A DNA stretch of 19,650 bases from an uncultured Collinsella sp. GTDB lineage: Bacteria > Actinomycetota > Coriobacteriia > Coriobacteriales > Coriobacteriaceae. Position numbers and translations under genes: made by a program. A model generated the notes under the pieces. That model made no database searches and was not told the DNA's origin. It saw only the letters and a list, made by a program, of their open reading frames with translations. The DNA is taken from positions 1-19,650 of the forward strand of contig CAUGNQ010000039.1 in NCBI GenBank assembly GCA_959600835.1, read 5' to 3'. Below, piece by piece: positions 7,457 to 14,489 of the stretch; position 1 is the first letter of the stretch, and each line of letters begins with the position of its first letter.

Positions 7457-8497
7457 TTAGGCGGTTTTTGCGCCCGTCCGGTTAAGAAAAGCTGCCAGAT
7501 GCGTACACATCACGCAACGCGCGGGCTTGGCGCTAGCGATCGGCCCAAACAACAGACCGAGCCCCCGATGGTTATCCTTGAGCGCGGCGACCATCTGACG
7601 GGTTCGAGGCGCCTCGAGCATATCACGCATGCGGGCGGAACGCTCGATTGACGACACCCCATGCGGGCTCAGACACAAATTCTCGATGCAGGCGACCAGT
7701 CCGGCAAAGTAGAACTTTTGGCTTGCCAGCTTGAGCCGGCCACCGCTATCTGCTTCCGAGAGTGAGTCCGCAAGCTCGTCGAGTGCTCGGGTGTCATCGG
7801 ATACCCTGGCATACATGGTGGGATCAAAGGCATCTGTAAGCTTAGGCGCCACCGCGTGGAAACAAGCGTCGCCGCATCCGGAGACGCGCTGCGCCTGCGA
7901 GAGCGCGCATGCCATAAACCCAACTGTGCGAAACGCCTTGTCGCACAAAAGGCATGCCTCAAACAGCGGACGGCTATACATCACGCCAGAGACTTGAGCA
8001 ACCAAGCCGCCTAAAATCAACTGAGGCAGCCCGGCCACCATCGAAGACTTGTCTTCAATGACAATAGAGGCAGCATCCAAGACACGCGAATGGCGCTCTC
8101 GATGTGCATCATAGCGGTCGAGCGACACCGTGGGGAACACTATGTCTGCCGCAGTATCGCACGCGATATCGACCATCTTGGAAAGGGATTGCGGAGCAAA
8201 CCACTCATCGGCGTTCATGGCGATGATTTGAGAGCCGCGCGAGGCAGCAAAACCGGCACGAAGACACGCGCCGCGCGTCGCGTCCTCGACGTCAATCAAA
8301 TCAATATGGATGTCCCTGTCGGCAGCAACTTGAAGCGAATGGCGCACACCGGGCGCAGTATCGCGACAGACAACGACAATCTGCAAATCGTAGAGGTCTT
8401 GGTTCTGGATACTCTCGAGCGCACGCATCGCATAGCTGGGCGAACCTTCTACCACAAGGATCACCGAAAGTCGCGGATGCGAGCCACGTCGAACCAA
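7457..8497 (-). CDS. Glycosyltransferase family 2-like protein
   Basis: This is a 346-residue product whose N-terminal half reads like a GT-A (GT2) fold. It has SVILVVEGSPSYAMRALESIQNQ (about 11-33), the nucleotide-sugar entry strand and helix, then IIAMNADEWFAP (91-102) where GT2 enzymes carry DxD/DADDW. Here the motif is N95-A-D97-E98, so the first Asp is replaced. After about residue 120 I recognise nothing; the C-terminal half has many cysteines and no obvious membrane segment. Substrate and product are unknown. The start is TTG at 8497, supported by an AGAGG stretch 9 nt upstream and by the GT2 strand following at once; no in-frame ATG fits. It lies 161 nt downstream of truA on the same strand and 132 nt upstream of argR, and I see no terminator on either side. 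GT2 assignment is moderate. Confidence 0.65.
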   Translation of the reverse strand: MVRRGSHPRLSVILVVEGSPSYAMRALESIQNQDLYDLQIVVVCRDTAPGVRHSLQVAADRDIHIDLIDVEDATRGACLRAGFAASRGSQIIAMNADEWFAPQSLSKMVDIACDTAADIVFPTVSLDRYDAHRERHSRVLDAASIVIEDKSSMVAGLPQLILGGLVAQVSGVMYSRPLFEACLLCDKAFRTVGFMACALSQAQRVSGCGDACFHAVAPKLTDAFDPTMYARVSDDTRALDELADSLSEADSGGRLKLASQKFYFAGLVACIENLCLSPHGVSSIERSARMRDMLEAPRTRQMVAALKDNHRGLGLLFGPIASAKPARCVMCTHLAAFLNRTGAKTA

Positions 8498-8658
8498 ATT
8501 ATCCGTCCTCTCGACAGTAATGAATCAAACCGTGGTTCATGGTACACCCCGGCAATAAAAGCAATGAGACACCGGTTGCATTGCACGCCAAGAACAGATG
8601 TTGCACACGCGCAGCCCACAGATGACAGGTGTCGACGCACGACACGTCGAGCCCTCCC

Positions 8659-9483
8659 CTAGTCGAGCACGACAAGCTCGGCGGGATCGTAATCCACGCC
8701 CATAAACGTAAGGCCGCAGGCAGGAGCCGTGGGGCCCGCAGCGGTACGGTCGCAAGCATCGATAACCTCGCGCATCCACTCGGGTTCACGGCGATGCATG
8801 CCAATCTCGACAAGCGTGCCCACGATCGTACGGACCATCGAATGCAGAAACGCATTGCCCTCGATGGTGAACGTCAGGATGTCCTCGCCAAACGCAACCT
8901 CATGGCCAAATTCGGCACGCATCACGCAGCGATGCGTGGGCTTGCCAACGGCCGAGGCAACCTTGCAAAAGCTCTTAAAGTCCTGCTCGCCCAAAAGCGC
9001 AGGGCAGGCGGCCGCCATCGCATCGACGTCGAGGGGATAGCGATGCCACCACACCGCACCGCGCGAGAGCACGGGGCGCGCATCGCGATCGGCAATACGG
9101 TACGTATACGTACGGGACCGCGCGTCAAAGCGGGCAGAAAAGCCCCTACGGGCCTTGTAGACCTCGTTTATGGCAATATCTTTGGGCAGGAGGGCATCCA
9201 TAGCCCTCAGCCACCTACGGCGCGTCAGAGCAAGCTCAGCGTCCGTTACGGGCACGCTAATGTACTGGGCCACCGCATGCACGCCGGCATCGGTACGACC
9301 CGCACACGTCAGATCGATCGGGCGGCGCAGCAGCGTCTCGATAGCGCGGCGTAACTCGCCCGCAACGGTCGTCTGGCCCGGCTGCTCGGCAAATCCGCTA
9401 TAGGACGAGCCATCATAGGCAACACGGAATACAAGCGTGGCATCGAGCTCAGGAATCGAATTGAAATCAGACGGCGCGGTCAT
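8659..9483 (-). CDS. truA: tRNA pseudouridine(38-40) synthase TruA
   Basis: TruA isomerises uridines 38-40 of the tRNA anticodon stem-loop to pseudouridine. The 274-residue product shows the family core: FRVAYDGSSYSGFAEQPGQTTVAGEL (about 19-44), catalytic D65 in AGRTDAGVHA, RFDARSRTYTYRI, and the C-terminal FLHSMVRTIVGTLVEIG. The ATG at 9483 has GGGAG 5 nt upstream; a TTG at 9498 would add five residues and is less likely. The gene follows the ribosomal alpha-operon genes, a common placement, but a strong terminator (9519-9550) separates it from rplQ. It therefore depends on readthrough or on a promoter I cannot see in the 36 bases left. Confidence 0.95.
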   Translation of the reverse strand: MTAPSDFNSIPELDATLVFRVAYDGSSYSGFAEQPGQTTVAGELRRAIETLLRRPIDLTCAGRTDAGVHAVAQYISVPVTDAELALTRRRWLRAMDALLPKDIAINEVYKARRGFSARFDARSRTYTYRIADRDARPVLSRGAVWWHRYPLDVDAMAAACPALLGEQDFKSFCKVASAVGKPTHRCVMRAEFGHEVAFGEDILTFTIEGNAFLHSMVRTIVGTLVEIGMHRREPEWMREVIDACDRTAAGPTAPACGLTFMGVDYDPAELVVLD

Positions 9484-9518
9484 GGGCGCTCCCAACAAAC
9501 AATCAACGGTATCGCGAC

Positions 9519-9550
9519 AAAAAAAAGAGGGGTACGCGAACGTACCCCTC
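9519..9550 (-). terminator. Terminator at the end of the ribosomal protein cluster
   Basis: Minus strand: GAGGGGTACG (9541-9550 reversed) pairs perfectly with CGTACCCCTC (9527-9536 reversed) around a TTCG tetraloop, followed by eight T (9519-9526). This is a near-ideal intrinsic terminator 26 nt after the rplQ stop. Confidence 0.95.
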
Positions 9551-9576
9551 GAATATAGCCTATGCAGACGGATTGT

Positions 9577-10044
9577 CTACTCAGCGGTCTCCTCAGCAGG
9601 AGCCTCCTCGACGGCCTCGACCTTCTTGGGAGCAGCGGCCTTCTTGGGGGCCGGAGCAGCCTTCTTGGCCTTAGGCGTGCAAGGCTCGGTGACGAGCTCC
9701 ATGATAACGATAGGAGCGTTGTCGCCCTTACGGTTGCCGAGCTTCATGATGCGGGTGTAACCGCCGTTGCGGTCCTGCCACATGCCCTGGGCAGCCTTGT
9801 CGAAGATCTCGGCAACGAGCTGCTTATCGCCGAGCTTGGCGATGGCCAGACGACGAGAGTGCAGGTCGCCCTTCTTGGCCCAGGTGATGATCGGATCGAC
9901 GACCGAACGCAGCGCCTTAGCGCGGGTCTCGGTGGTCTTGATGCGGTCGTTCTCGAAGAGGGCCTTGGCCAGGCTCTTCTTCATGGCCTTGGTGTGGCTC
10001 GCATCGGTGCCGAGCTTCAGGCCCTTCTTAACGTTGTGACGCAT
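9577..10044 (-). CDS. rplQ: 50S ribosomal protein L17 (bL17)
   Basis: L17 lies near the polypeptide exit tunnel of the large subunit. The 155-residue product starts MRHNVKKGLKLGTDASHTKAMKKSLAKAL, the standard L17 opening, and keeps the RRLAIAKLGDKQLVAEIFD core. From about residue 122 it has an Ala/Lys/Pro stretch (KAKKAAPAPKKAAAPKK) ending in an acidic AEETAE tail. That adds about 30 residues over the roughly 120-127 of B. subtilis or E. coli; similar tails occur in actinobacterial L17. The ATG at 10044 has GAGGAG upstream. It is the last gene of the cluster, 30 nt after rpoA. Confidence 0.97.
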   Translation of the reverse strand: MRHNVKKGLKLGTDASHTKAMKKSLAKALFENDRIKTTETRAKALRSVVDPIITWAKKGDLHSRRLAIAKLGDKQLVAEIFDKAAQGMWQDRNGGYTRIMKLGNRKGDNAPIVIMELVTEPCTPKAKKAAPAPKKAAAPKKVEAVEEAPAEETAE

Positions 10045-10074
10045 GGTCTAGTTTCTCCTCAAATATGCGAAGCA

Positions 10075-11016
10075 TTAAGCCTTCAGGCTCAGGCCCATGG
10101 ACTCAAGCTTGTCCTTCACTTCCTCGATCGACTTAACACCGAAGTTACGGATGTTGAGCAGATCGTTCTCCGAGAACTCAACGAGCTGACGGACCGAGTG
10201 AATGCTGGCGCGCTTAAGGCAGTTGTAGGAACGGACGGAAAGGTCCAGATCCTCGATCTGCTTGTCCAGCTCGGCGTTGTCGTTGGTGACCTCGGGAGCG
10301 AAGATCGAAGCCTCCTCCTCGACCTCGGGGGTCTCGGCAAGGTTCATAAAGGCAGCCATATGCTGGTTGATGATATTGGCAGCCTGGACCACGGCGTCGC
10401 GCGGAGCGATGGAGCCGTTGGTCTCGATCTCGAGGACAAGGCGGTCGTAGTCGGTGTGCTGACCGACACGGCAAGCCTCAACGAGCTTGGCGCAACGGGA
10501 CACCGGCGAGTACAGCGAGTCGACGTGGATCACACCGATGGGATCGTTGTCGCGCTTGTTAGCCTCGCCAGAAACATAGCCGCGGCCATAGCCGATGCGC
10601 ATGCTCATGGTGAGATGGCCACCCTCGGTAAGCGTAGCGATGTGCTGCTCGGGGTTGACCAGCTCAAACTCGGACGGAATAAAGAAGTCCGCACCGGTGA
10701 CCTCGCAGGGGCCGTCAACAGAAATGGTGGCGGTCGCCTCGTCGGTCGTGCCGAGAGCCCTGAAGACAAGACCCTTGACATTCAGGACGATGTCGGTGAC
10801 ATCCTCGACCATGTTAGGGATGGTCATGAACTCGTGCTGTGCACCATCGATCTGAATAGCCTCGACGGCGGCACCCTCGAGCGAGGACAGAAGTACGCGA
10901 CGAAGGGAGTTACCCAGCGTATCGCCGTAGCCACGCTCGAGCGGCTCGACGGAGACACGAGCAGACGTCTCGTTGATCTCTTCGACCTGAACCTGAGGCC
11001 TAATGAATTCTGACAT
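10075..11016 (-). CDS. rpoA: DNA-directed RNA polymerase alpha subunit
   Basis: The alpha dimer nucleates assembly of RNA polymerase, and its C-terminal domain contacts upstream promoter DNA and activators. The 313-residue product has the alpha-NTD with PLERGYGDTLGNSLRRVLLSS (about 26-46). A linker is followed by the alpha-CTD with LDLSVRSYNCLKRASIHSVRQL and the helix-hairpin-helix NFGVKSIEEVKDKL near the end. The length matches Gram-positive alpha. The ATG at 11016 follows GGAGG. It lies between rpsD and rplQ as in the canonical alpha operon. No key feature is missing. Confidence 0.99.
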   Translation of the reverse strand: MSEFIRPQVQVEEINETSARVSVEPLERGYGDTLGNSLRRVLLSSLEGAAVEAIQIDGAQHEFMTIPNMVEDVTDIVLNVKGLVFRALGTTDEATATISVDGPCEVTGADFFIPSEFELVNPEQHIATLTEGGHLTMSMRIGYGRGYVSGEANKRDNDPIGVIHVDSLYSPVSRCAKLVEACRVGQHTDYDRLVLEIETNGSIAPRDAVVQAANIINQHMAAFMNLAETPEVEEEASIFAPEVTNDNAELDKQIEDLDLSVRSYNCLKRASIHSVRQLVEFSENDLLNIRNFGVKSIEEVKDKLESMGLSLKA

Positions 11017-11048
11017 GTATTACCTCCAGCCTCAGCAGCCCGGATGGA

Positions 11049-11645
11049 CTACTTAGAGTAGAGCTCGACGATGAGCTGCTCGTTGATATCACCGCTGATC
11101 TGCTCACGCGTCGGCAGAGCGAGCACGTTACCAGACAGCTTCTCGATATCGACCTCGAGCCAGCCAGGGACCTCAAAGCGCTCGGAGGAAATCAGGGCCT
11201 CCTTGATGGGGAGGAGGTCACGGAACTTCTCGCCGACAGCGACGACGTCGCCGGCCTTGACGCGGTAGGACGGGATGTCCACGCGCTTGCCGTTCACGGT
11301 GAAGTGACCGTGACGGACGGACTGACGAGCCTCTTTGCGGGTGCGGGCGAAGCCAAGACGGAAGACGACGTTGTCGAGGCGAGACTCAAGGATGATCATG
11401 AGGTTCTCACCGGTGACGCCGTTCATCTTACGGGCCTTGTTGAAGTAGCCGTGGAACTGCTTCTCCAGAACGCCATAGATGAACTTGACCTTCTGCTTCT
11501 CGCGCAGCTGCATGCCGTACTCAGATTCCTTGCGACGGCGCTTGGGCTGACGGATAGATTCCTTCTTGCTGCTGTAACCGAGCTCAGCGGGATCGATCCC
11601 GAGCTGACGGCAGCGCTTAAGAACAGGAGTCCTGTCGATTGCCAT
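11049..11645 (-). CDS. rpsD: 30S ribosomal protein S4 (uS4)
   Basis: S4 is a primary 16S rRNA binder that starts assembly of the 30S body and is an autogenous regulator in several bacteria. The 198-residue product has the S4 signature in LESRLDNVVFRLGFARTRKEARQSVRHGHFTVNGKRVDIPSY. Its N-terminus has one cysteine and no CxxC pairs, so it is the zinc-free C-minus form. The ATG at 11645 has AAAGGA upstream at slightly long spacing. Because rpsD sits inside this cluster, not apart as in Bacillus, it could control the cluster through an upstream RNA structure (compare 12636-12711); that is inference. Confidence 0.98.
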   Translation of the reverse strand: MAIDRTPVLKRCRQLGIDPAELGYSSKKESIRQPKRRRKESEYGMQLREKQKVKFIYGVLEKQFHGYFNKARKMNGVTGENLMIILESRLDNVVFRLGFARTRKEARQSVRHGHFTVNGKRVDIPSYRVKAGDVVAVGEKFRDLLPIKEALISSERFEVPGWLEVDIEKLSGNVLALPTREQISGDINEQLIVELYSK

Positions 11646-11664
11646 ATTGATACGATCCTTTCAG

Positions 11665-12069
11665 TTACACGCGGCGACGCTTCTTGGGGCGGCAGCCGTT
11701 GTGCGGAATGGGGGTCTTGTCCTGGATGCTCGAGACCTCGAGGCCAGCAGCCTGGAGGGAGCGGATGGCGGTCTCACGACCGGAGCCGGGGCCCTTGACG
11801 AAGACGGAAACCTTCTTCATACCGTGCTCCATGGCCTGCTTGGCAGCAGCCTCGGCAGCCATCTGGGCAGCGAACGGCGTGGACTTACGGGAGCCCTTGA
11901 AGCCCACCTGGCCAGCCGACTTCCAGGAAATGACATTGCCCTGGGGATCGGTGATCGAAACGATCGTGTTGTTGAACGTAGAACGAATGTGAGCCTGGCC
12001 CACGGAAATGTTCTTACGGTCCGCGCGCTTCAGACGGGCAGCGCGAACGTTCTTCTTAGCAGTAGCCAT
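11665..12069 (-). CDS. rpsK: 30S ribosomal protein S11 (uS11)
   Basis: S11 lies on the 30S platform near the mRNA exit site. The 134-residue product carries the family core HIRSTFNNTIVSITDPQGNVISWKSAGQVGFKGSRKSTPFAAQ and the C-terminal SIQDKTPIPHNGCRPKKRRRV. The basic N-terminal run (about 1-20) is normal for the family. The ATG at 12069 has AAGGAG about 10 nt upstream. It is spaced 14 nt from rpsM and 19 nt from rpsD, consistent with one transcript. Confidence 0.99.
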   Translation of the reverse strand: MATAKKNVRAARLKRADRKNISVGQAHIRSTFNNTIVSITDPQGNVISWKSAGQVGFKGSRKSTPFAAQMAAEAAAKQAMEHGMKKVSVFVKGPGSGRETAIRSLQAAGLEVSSIQDKTPIPHNGCRPKKRRRV

Positions 12070-12083
12070 CTATCTAGCGCTCC

Positions 12084-12458
12084 TTATTTCTTCTTCTTAG
12101 CACCGATCTGACGCTTCGGGCCCTTGCGGGTACGAGCGTTAGTGTGGGTGCGCTGGCCGCGGACCGGGAGGCCCTTGCGGTGACGAAGGCCGCGGTTGCA
12201 GCCGATGTCCATAAGGCGCTTGACGTTCTGGTTGCGCTCACGGCGGAGGTCGCCCTCAACCATGATCTGGTTCTTATCGATATAATCGCGGATGGCGTTA
12301 ACCTCATCCTCGGTGAGGTCCTTAACGCGCGTATCCACGTTAACGTTGCACTCGACGCAGATCTTCGTCGCAGTGGTGCGGCCGATGCCGTAAATGTAGG
12401 TCAGACCGATCTCAACGCGCTTCTCACGCGGGAGGTCGACACCATTAATACGGGCCAA
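12084..12458 (-). CDS. rpsM: 30S ribosomal protein S13 (uS13), TTG start
   Basis: S13 lies in the 30S head, contacting the P-site tRNA and forming a bridge to the 50S. The 124-residue product reads ARINGVDLPREKRVEIGLTYIYGIGRTTA at the N-terminus and RGLRHRKGLPVRGQRTHTNARTRKGPKR near the C-terminus, both diagnostic. The initiation codon is TTG at 12458, placed 6 nt after GAGGAG; there is no ATG nearby that would restore the conserved N-terminus. A non-AUG start for a highly expressed ribosomal protein is unusual. It lies 14 nt after rpmJ. Confidence 0.98.
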   Translation of the reverse strand: MARINGVDLPREKRVEIGLTYIYGIGRTTATKICVECNVNVDTRVKDLTEDEVNAIRDYIDKNQIMVEGDLRRERNQNVKRLMDIGCNRGLRHRKGLPVRGQRTHTNARTRKGPKRQIGAKKKK

Positions 12459-12472
12459 CGTAGTCTCCTCTC

Positions 12473-12586
12473 TTAACCCTGACGCTGCTTATGACGGGGG
12501 TTCTCGCAAATGACGAGGACCTTGCCATGGCGCCTAATGATTTTGCACTTATCGCACATCTTCTTGACCGAAGGACGTACCTTCAT
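12473..12586 (-). CDS. rpmJ: 50S ribosomal protein L36 (bL36)
   Basis: This 37-residue protein was read directly from the minus strand; it begins MKVRPSVKKMCDKCKIIRRH and ends HKQRQG. Cysteines C11, C14, C27 and histidine H32 form the zinc ribbon, so it is the Zn-binding (C-plus) form. L36 joins rRNA helices in the 50S subunit. The ATG at 12586 has AAAGGAAG 4 nt upstream. It sits between infA and rpsM as in most Gram-positive bacteria, but the infA-rpmJ gap is 150 nt and can fold (12636-12711). Confidence 0.97.
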   Translation of the reverse strand: MKVRPSVKKMCDKCKIIRRHGKVLVICENPRHKQRQG

Positions 12587-12635
12587 CGTTCTTCCTTTCG
12601 GTAGCGCTCAAACTACTTCCCTACTATCTACTCGC

Positions 12636-12711
12636 CCAGCCGCAGGCGTTTAAAACTATGGCTGGTCTTCACACACAATCCGACCGTAGGTTGAGCTAAG
12701 CCTGCAGCCGG
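12636..12711 (-). promoter_or_regulatory. Candidate structured RNA leader between infA and rpmJ
   Basis: On the minus strand the 12 bases at 12700-12711 pair with those at 12636-12647 without interruption (10 Watson-Crick pairs plus two G-T wobbles). They close a 52-nt loop in which GGTC/GACC (12682-12685 with 12664-12667) and CTA/TAG can form an inner hairpin. The structure ends about 50 nt before the rpmJ start and is not followed by a T-run, so it is not an ordinary terminator. S4, encoded in this cluster, is one possible ligand by analogy with alpha-operon autoregulation in E. coli; that is inference. Confidence 0.5.
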
Positions 12712-12736
12712 AAATGGAGTGCGTGTATGCGTGCCG

Positions 12737-12955
12737 CTATTTGTAGCGATAGGTGATGCGGCCGCGGGTCAGGTCGTACGGGGAAAGCTCCACGACAACC
12801 CTGTCACCGGGGAGAATACGGATGTAATTCATTCGGATCTTGCCAGAAATGTTGCATAGAACCGAATGACCGTTCTCGAGCTCGACCTTAAACATGGCGT
12901 TGGGCAGCGGTTCCTTTACCGTACCCTCGAGCTCAATTGCGTCTTCCTTCTTCAC
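12737..12955 (-). CDS. infA: Translation initiation factor IF-1, GTG start
   Basis: IF-1 binds the 30S A site during initiation. From the GTG at 12955 the product has 72 residues (MKKEDAIELEGTVKE...), the exact length and register of E. coli and B. subtilis IF-1. It holds the OB-fold core LPNAMFKVELENGHSVLCNISGKIRMNYIRILPGDRV and the ending SPYDLTRGRITYRYK. A TTG at 12961 would give two more residues. I prefer GTG because AGAAAG, which pairs with the extreme 3' end of 16S rRNA, is 10 nt from GTG but only 4 nt from TTG. The ribosome binding site is weak either way. A candidate promoter (12995-13023) lies in the gap to map, so IF-1 may have extra transcription of its own. Confidence 0.95.
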   Translation of the reverse strand: MKKEDAIELEGTVKEPLPNAMFKVELENGHSVLCNISGKIRMNYIRILPGDRVVVELSPYDLTRGRITYRYK

Positions 12956-12994
12956 AAGCAATCATCTTTCTCTAGAAAACGACAGCGATTGAGT

Positions 12995-13023
12995 ATTCTA
13001 CAACACGTATGCACGTATCGTAA
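12995..13023 (-). promoter_or_regulatory. Candidate internal promoter before infA
   Basis: Minus strand: TTACGA (13018-13023), 17-nt spacer, TAGAAT (12995-13000). The -10 matches five of six bases; the -35 is weak. It lies in an AT-richer 104-base gap between map and infA, where ATACGTG occurs twice in tandem in the spacer. Transcription would start about 33 nt before the infA GTG. Confidence 0.4.
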
Positions 13024-13059
13024 TAACTTCGTAATGGCTCCACAACTAAGTGGAACTTG

Positions 13060-13848
13060 TTACATTTCTCCGCCTTGGAGCGAACACCAAGCACCTTGGG
13101 CATCCGTGGTGAGAATCACCGGACCGTCATTGGTAATGGCGACGGTGTTCTCGTAGTGCGCGGCGGGCAGGTGGTCGTTGGTCGTAACAATCCAACCGTC
13201 GGAGCCCGTGCTCACATGGTTGGAACCCATCGTAACCATCGGCTCGATGGCAATGACCATGCCGGCCTGGAGGCGAACGCCCCTCCCCTTCTTTCCATAA
13301 TTAGGAACGTTGGGGTCCTCGTGCATCACGCGGCCAATGCCATGGCCAACATAGTCACGAAGAACGCCATAGCCGTGAGACTCGGCGAGAGACTGAACGG
13401 CATAACCAACATCCCCGATATGGTTACCGGGGACAGCCTGCTCGATGGCAGCCTTAAGGCAATCGCGCGTAACCTCGCACAGGGCCTTGGCCTCGGGCGT
13501 TGGGGTGCCAACGAAAAACGTCCAAGCGTTATCGCCGACCCAACCGTCGACAACGGCTCCCGTATCGATGGAAATGATATCGCCATCGCGCAGGATCATG
13601 TCGGGGTTGGGAATACCGTGGACCACGGCATCGTTGATCGATGCGCAAATGGTTCCCGGGAACCCGCCGTAACCCTTAAAGGCCGGGGTGCCGCCATGCA
13701 TGCGGATAATCTGCTCCGCGAGCTGATCGAGCTCAAAAGTCGAAACGCCGGGGCGCACCATGGCTCCAACGTGGCGGAGCGCCATCTTAGATAGCGCTCC
13801 TGCCTTCTTCATCTGCTCGATTTGCGTTGCAGACTTAATCTTGATCAT
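13060..13848 (-). CDS. map: Methionine aminopeptidase, type I
   Basis: This enzyme removes the N-terminal methionine from nascent proteins at the ribosome. The 262-residue product keeps all five metal ligands: D95 (SIDTG), D106 (VGDNAWT), H169 (YVGHGIGR), E202 (AIEPM) and E233 (HYENTVAI), plus substrate-binding H77 (NDAVVHGIP). It lacks an N-terminal zinc-finger extension, so it is the short bacterial class. The ATG at 13848 overlaps the adk stop in an ATGA arrangement, which implies translational coupling. The secY-adk-map-infA order is the usual Gram-positive one. Confidence 0.98.
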   Translation of the reverse strand: MIKIKSATQIEQMKKAGALSKMALRHVGAMVRPGVSTFELDQLAEQIIRMHGGTPAFKGYGGFPGTICASINDAVVHGIPNPDMILRDGDIISIDTGAVVDGWVGDNAWTFFVGTPTPEAKALCEVTRDCLKAAIEQAVPGNHIGDVGYAVQSLAESHGYGVLRDYVGHGIGRVMHEDPNVPNYGKKGRGVRLQAGMVIAIEPMVTMGSNHVSTGSDGWIVTTNDHLPAAHYENTVAITNDGPVILTTDAQGAWCSLQGGEM

Positions 13849-14471
13849 AGACCGAGAGCCTCTTTGACATCCCCGTACACGGTCTCGCGAGCCTGGTCAC
13901 CGTTGACCGACTTGAGCAGACCCTGGCCACGATAGTAGTCGACGAGCGGGCTCGTGGACTTCTCGTAGACGTCGAGACGGTTCTTGATGGTCTCGGGCTT
14001 GTCGTCGTCGCGCTGATACATCTCGCCGGCGCACTTGGGGCAGGTAGCATCGGCAGCGGTGCCGGTGTAACCGCAGGCGCGGCAGGTGCGACGCGAAGAC
14101 AGACGATCGATGATGACCTCGGGGGCAACGTCGACCAGAAGGGCGCAGTCGATCTCGCGACCCATGGCGGAGAGCTCGGAATCGAGCGTCACAGCCTGGG
14201 CGGTGTTGCGCGGGAAGCCGTCGAGGATGAAGCCCTGCTGGGCGTCATCGGCGGCAAGGCGCTCCTTGACAAGGTCGATCACGAGCTGGTCGGGAACGAG
14301 CTCGCCAGCGTCCATGTACTTCTTAGCCTGAATACCAAGCTCGGTGCCACCCTTGACGGCAGCACGCAGCAGGTCGCCCGTGGAAATGTGAGCGACGCCA
14401 AACTCGGCGACGAGCTCCTGTGCGACGGTGCCCTTACCGGCACCCGGAGCTCCGAGCAATACGAGGTTCAT
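13845..14471 (-). CDS. adk: Adenylate kinase
   Basis: This kinase interconverts ATP + AMP and 2 ADP in the cytosol. The 208-residue product has the P-loop GAPGAGKGT (7-15), AMP-binding HISTGDLLRAAV (about 28-39) and FILDGFPRN (81-89). A zinc-type lid has C130, C133, C144 and C147, the four-Cys form common in Gram-positives and absent from E. coli. The ATG at 14471 has AGGAGGA 6 nt upstream; a TTG at 14477 would add two residues and lies too near the RBS. It lies 18 nt after secY, and its stop overlaps the map start by 4 bases. Confidence 0.98.
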   Translation of the reverse strand: MNLVLLGAPGAGKGTVAQELVAEFGVAHISTGDLLRAAVKGGTELGIQAKKYMDAGELVPDQLVIDLVKERLAADDAQQGFILDGFPRNTAQAVTLDSELSAMGREIDCALLVDVAPEVIIDRLSSRRTCRACGYTGTAADATCPKCAGEMYQRDDDKPETIKNRLDVYEKSTSPLVDYYRGQGLLKSVNGDQARETVYGDVKEALGL

Positions 14472-14489
14472 GAGCAATCCTCCTCTAGC

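Noticed and set aside
7440..7480. Weak hairpin plus T-run on the plus strand at the end of the glycosyltransferase gene
   Set aside because: The stem is only 3-4 bp, and no plus-strand gene ends there.
8499..8560. Tiny minus-strand frame (ATG followed by 12 codons) just ahead of the glycosyltransferase start
   Set aside because: No ribosome binding site and no recognisable sequence; it may be chance, although its stop overlaps the region of the TTG start.
8632..8650. TCGACG/CGTCGA hairpin after truA
   Set aside because: Six base pairs with no T-run on the minus strand; not a credible terminator.
9562..11013. Plus-strand open frame of 483 codons opposite rplQ and rpoA, and similar long plus-strand frames opposite the U32 gene (2099-3679), secY (14388-15773) and rplF/rpsH (17370-18428)
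   Set aside because: They mirror well-identified minus-strand genes; their compositions are typical antisense shadows of GC-rich coding DNA, and none matches a known protein family.
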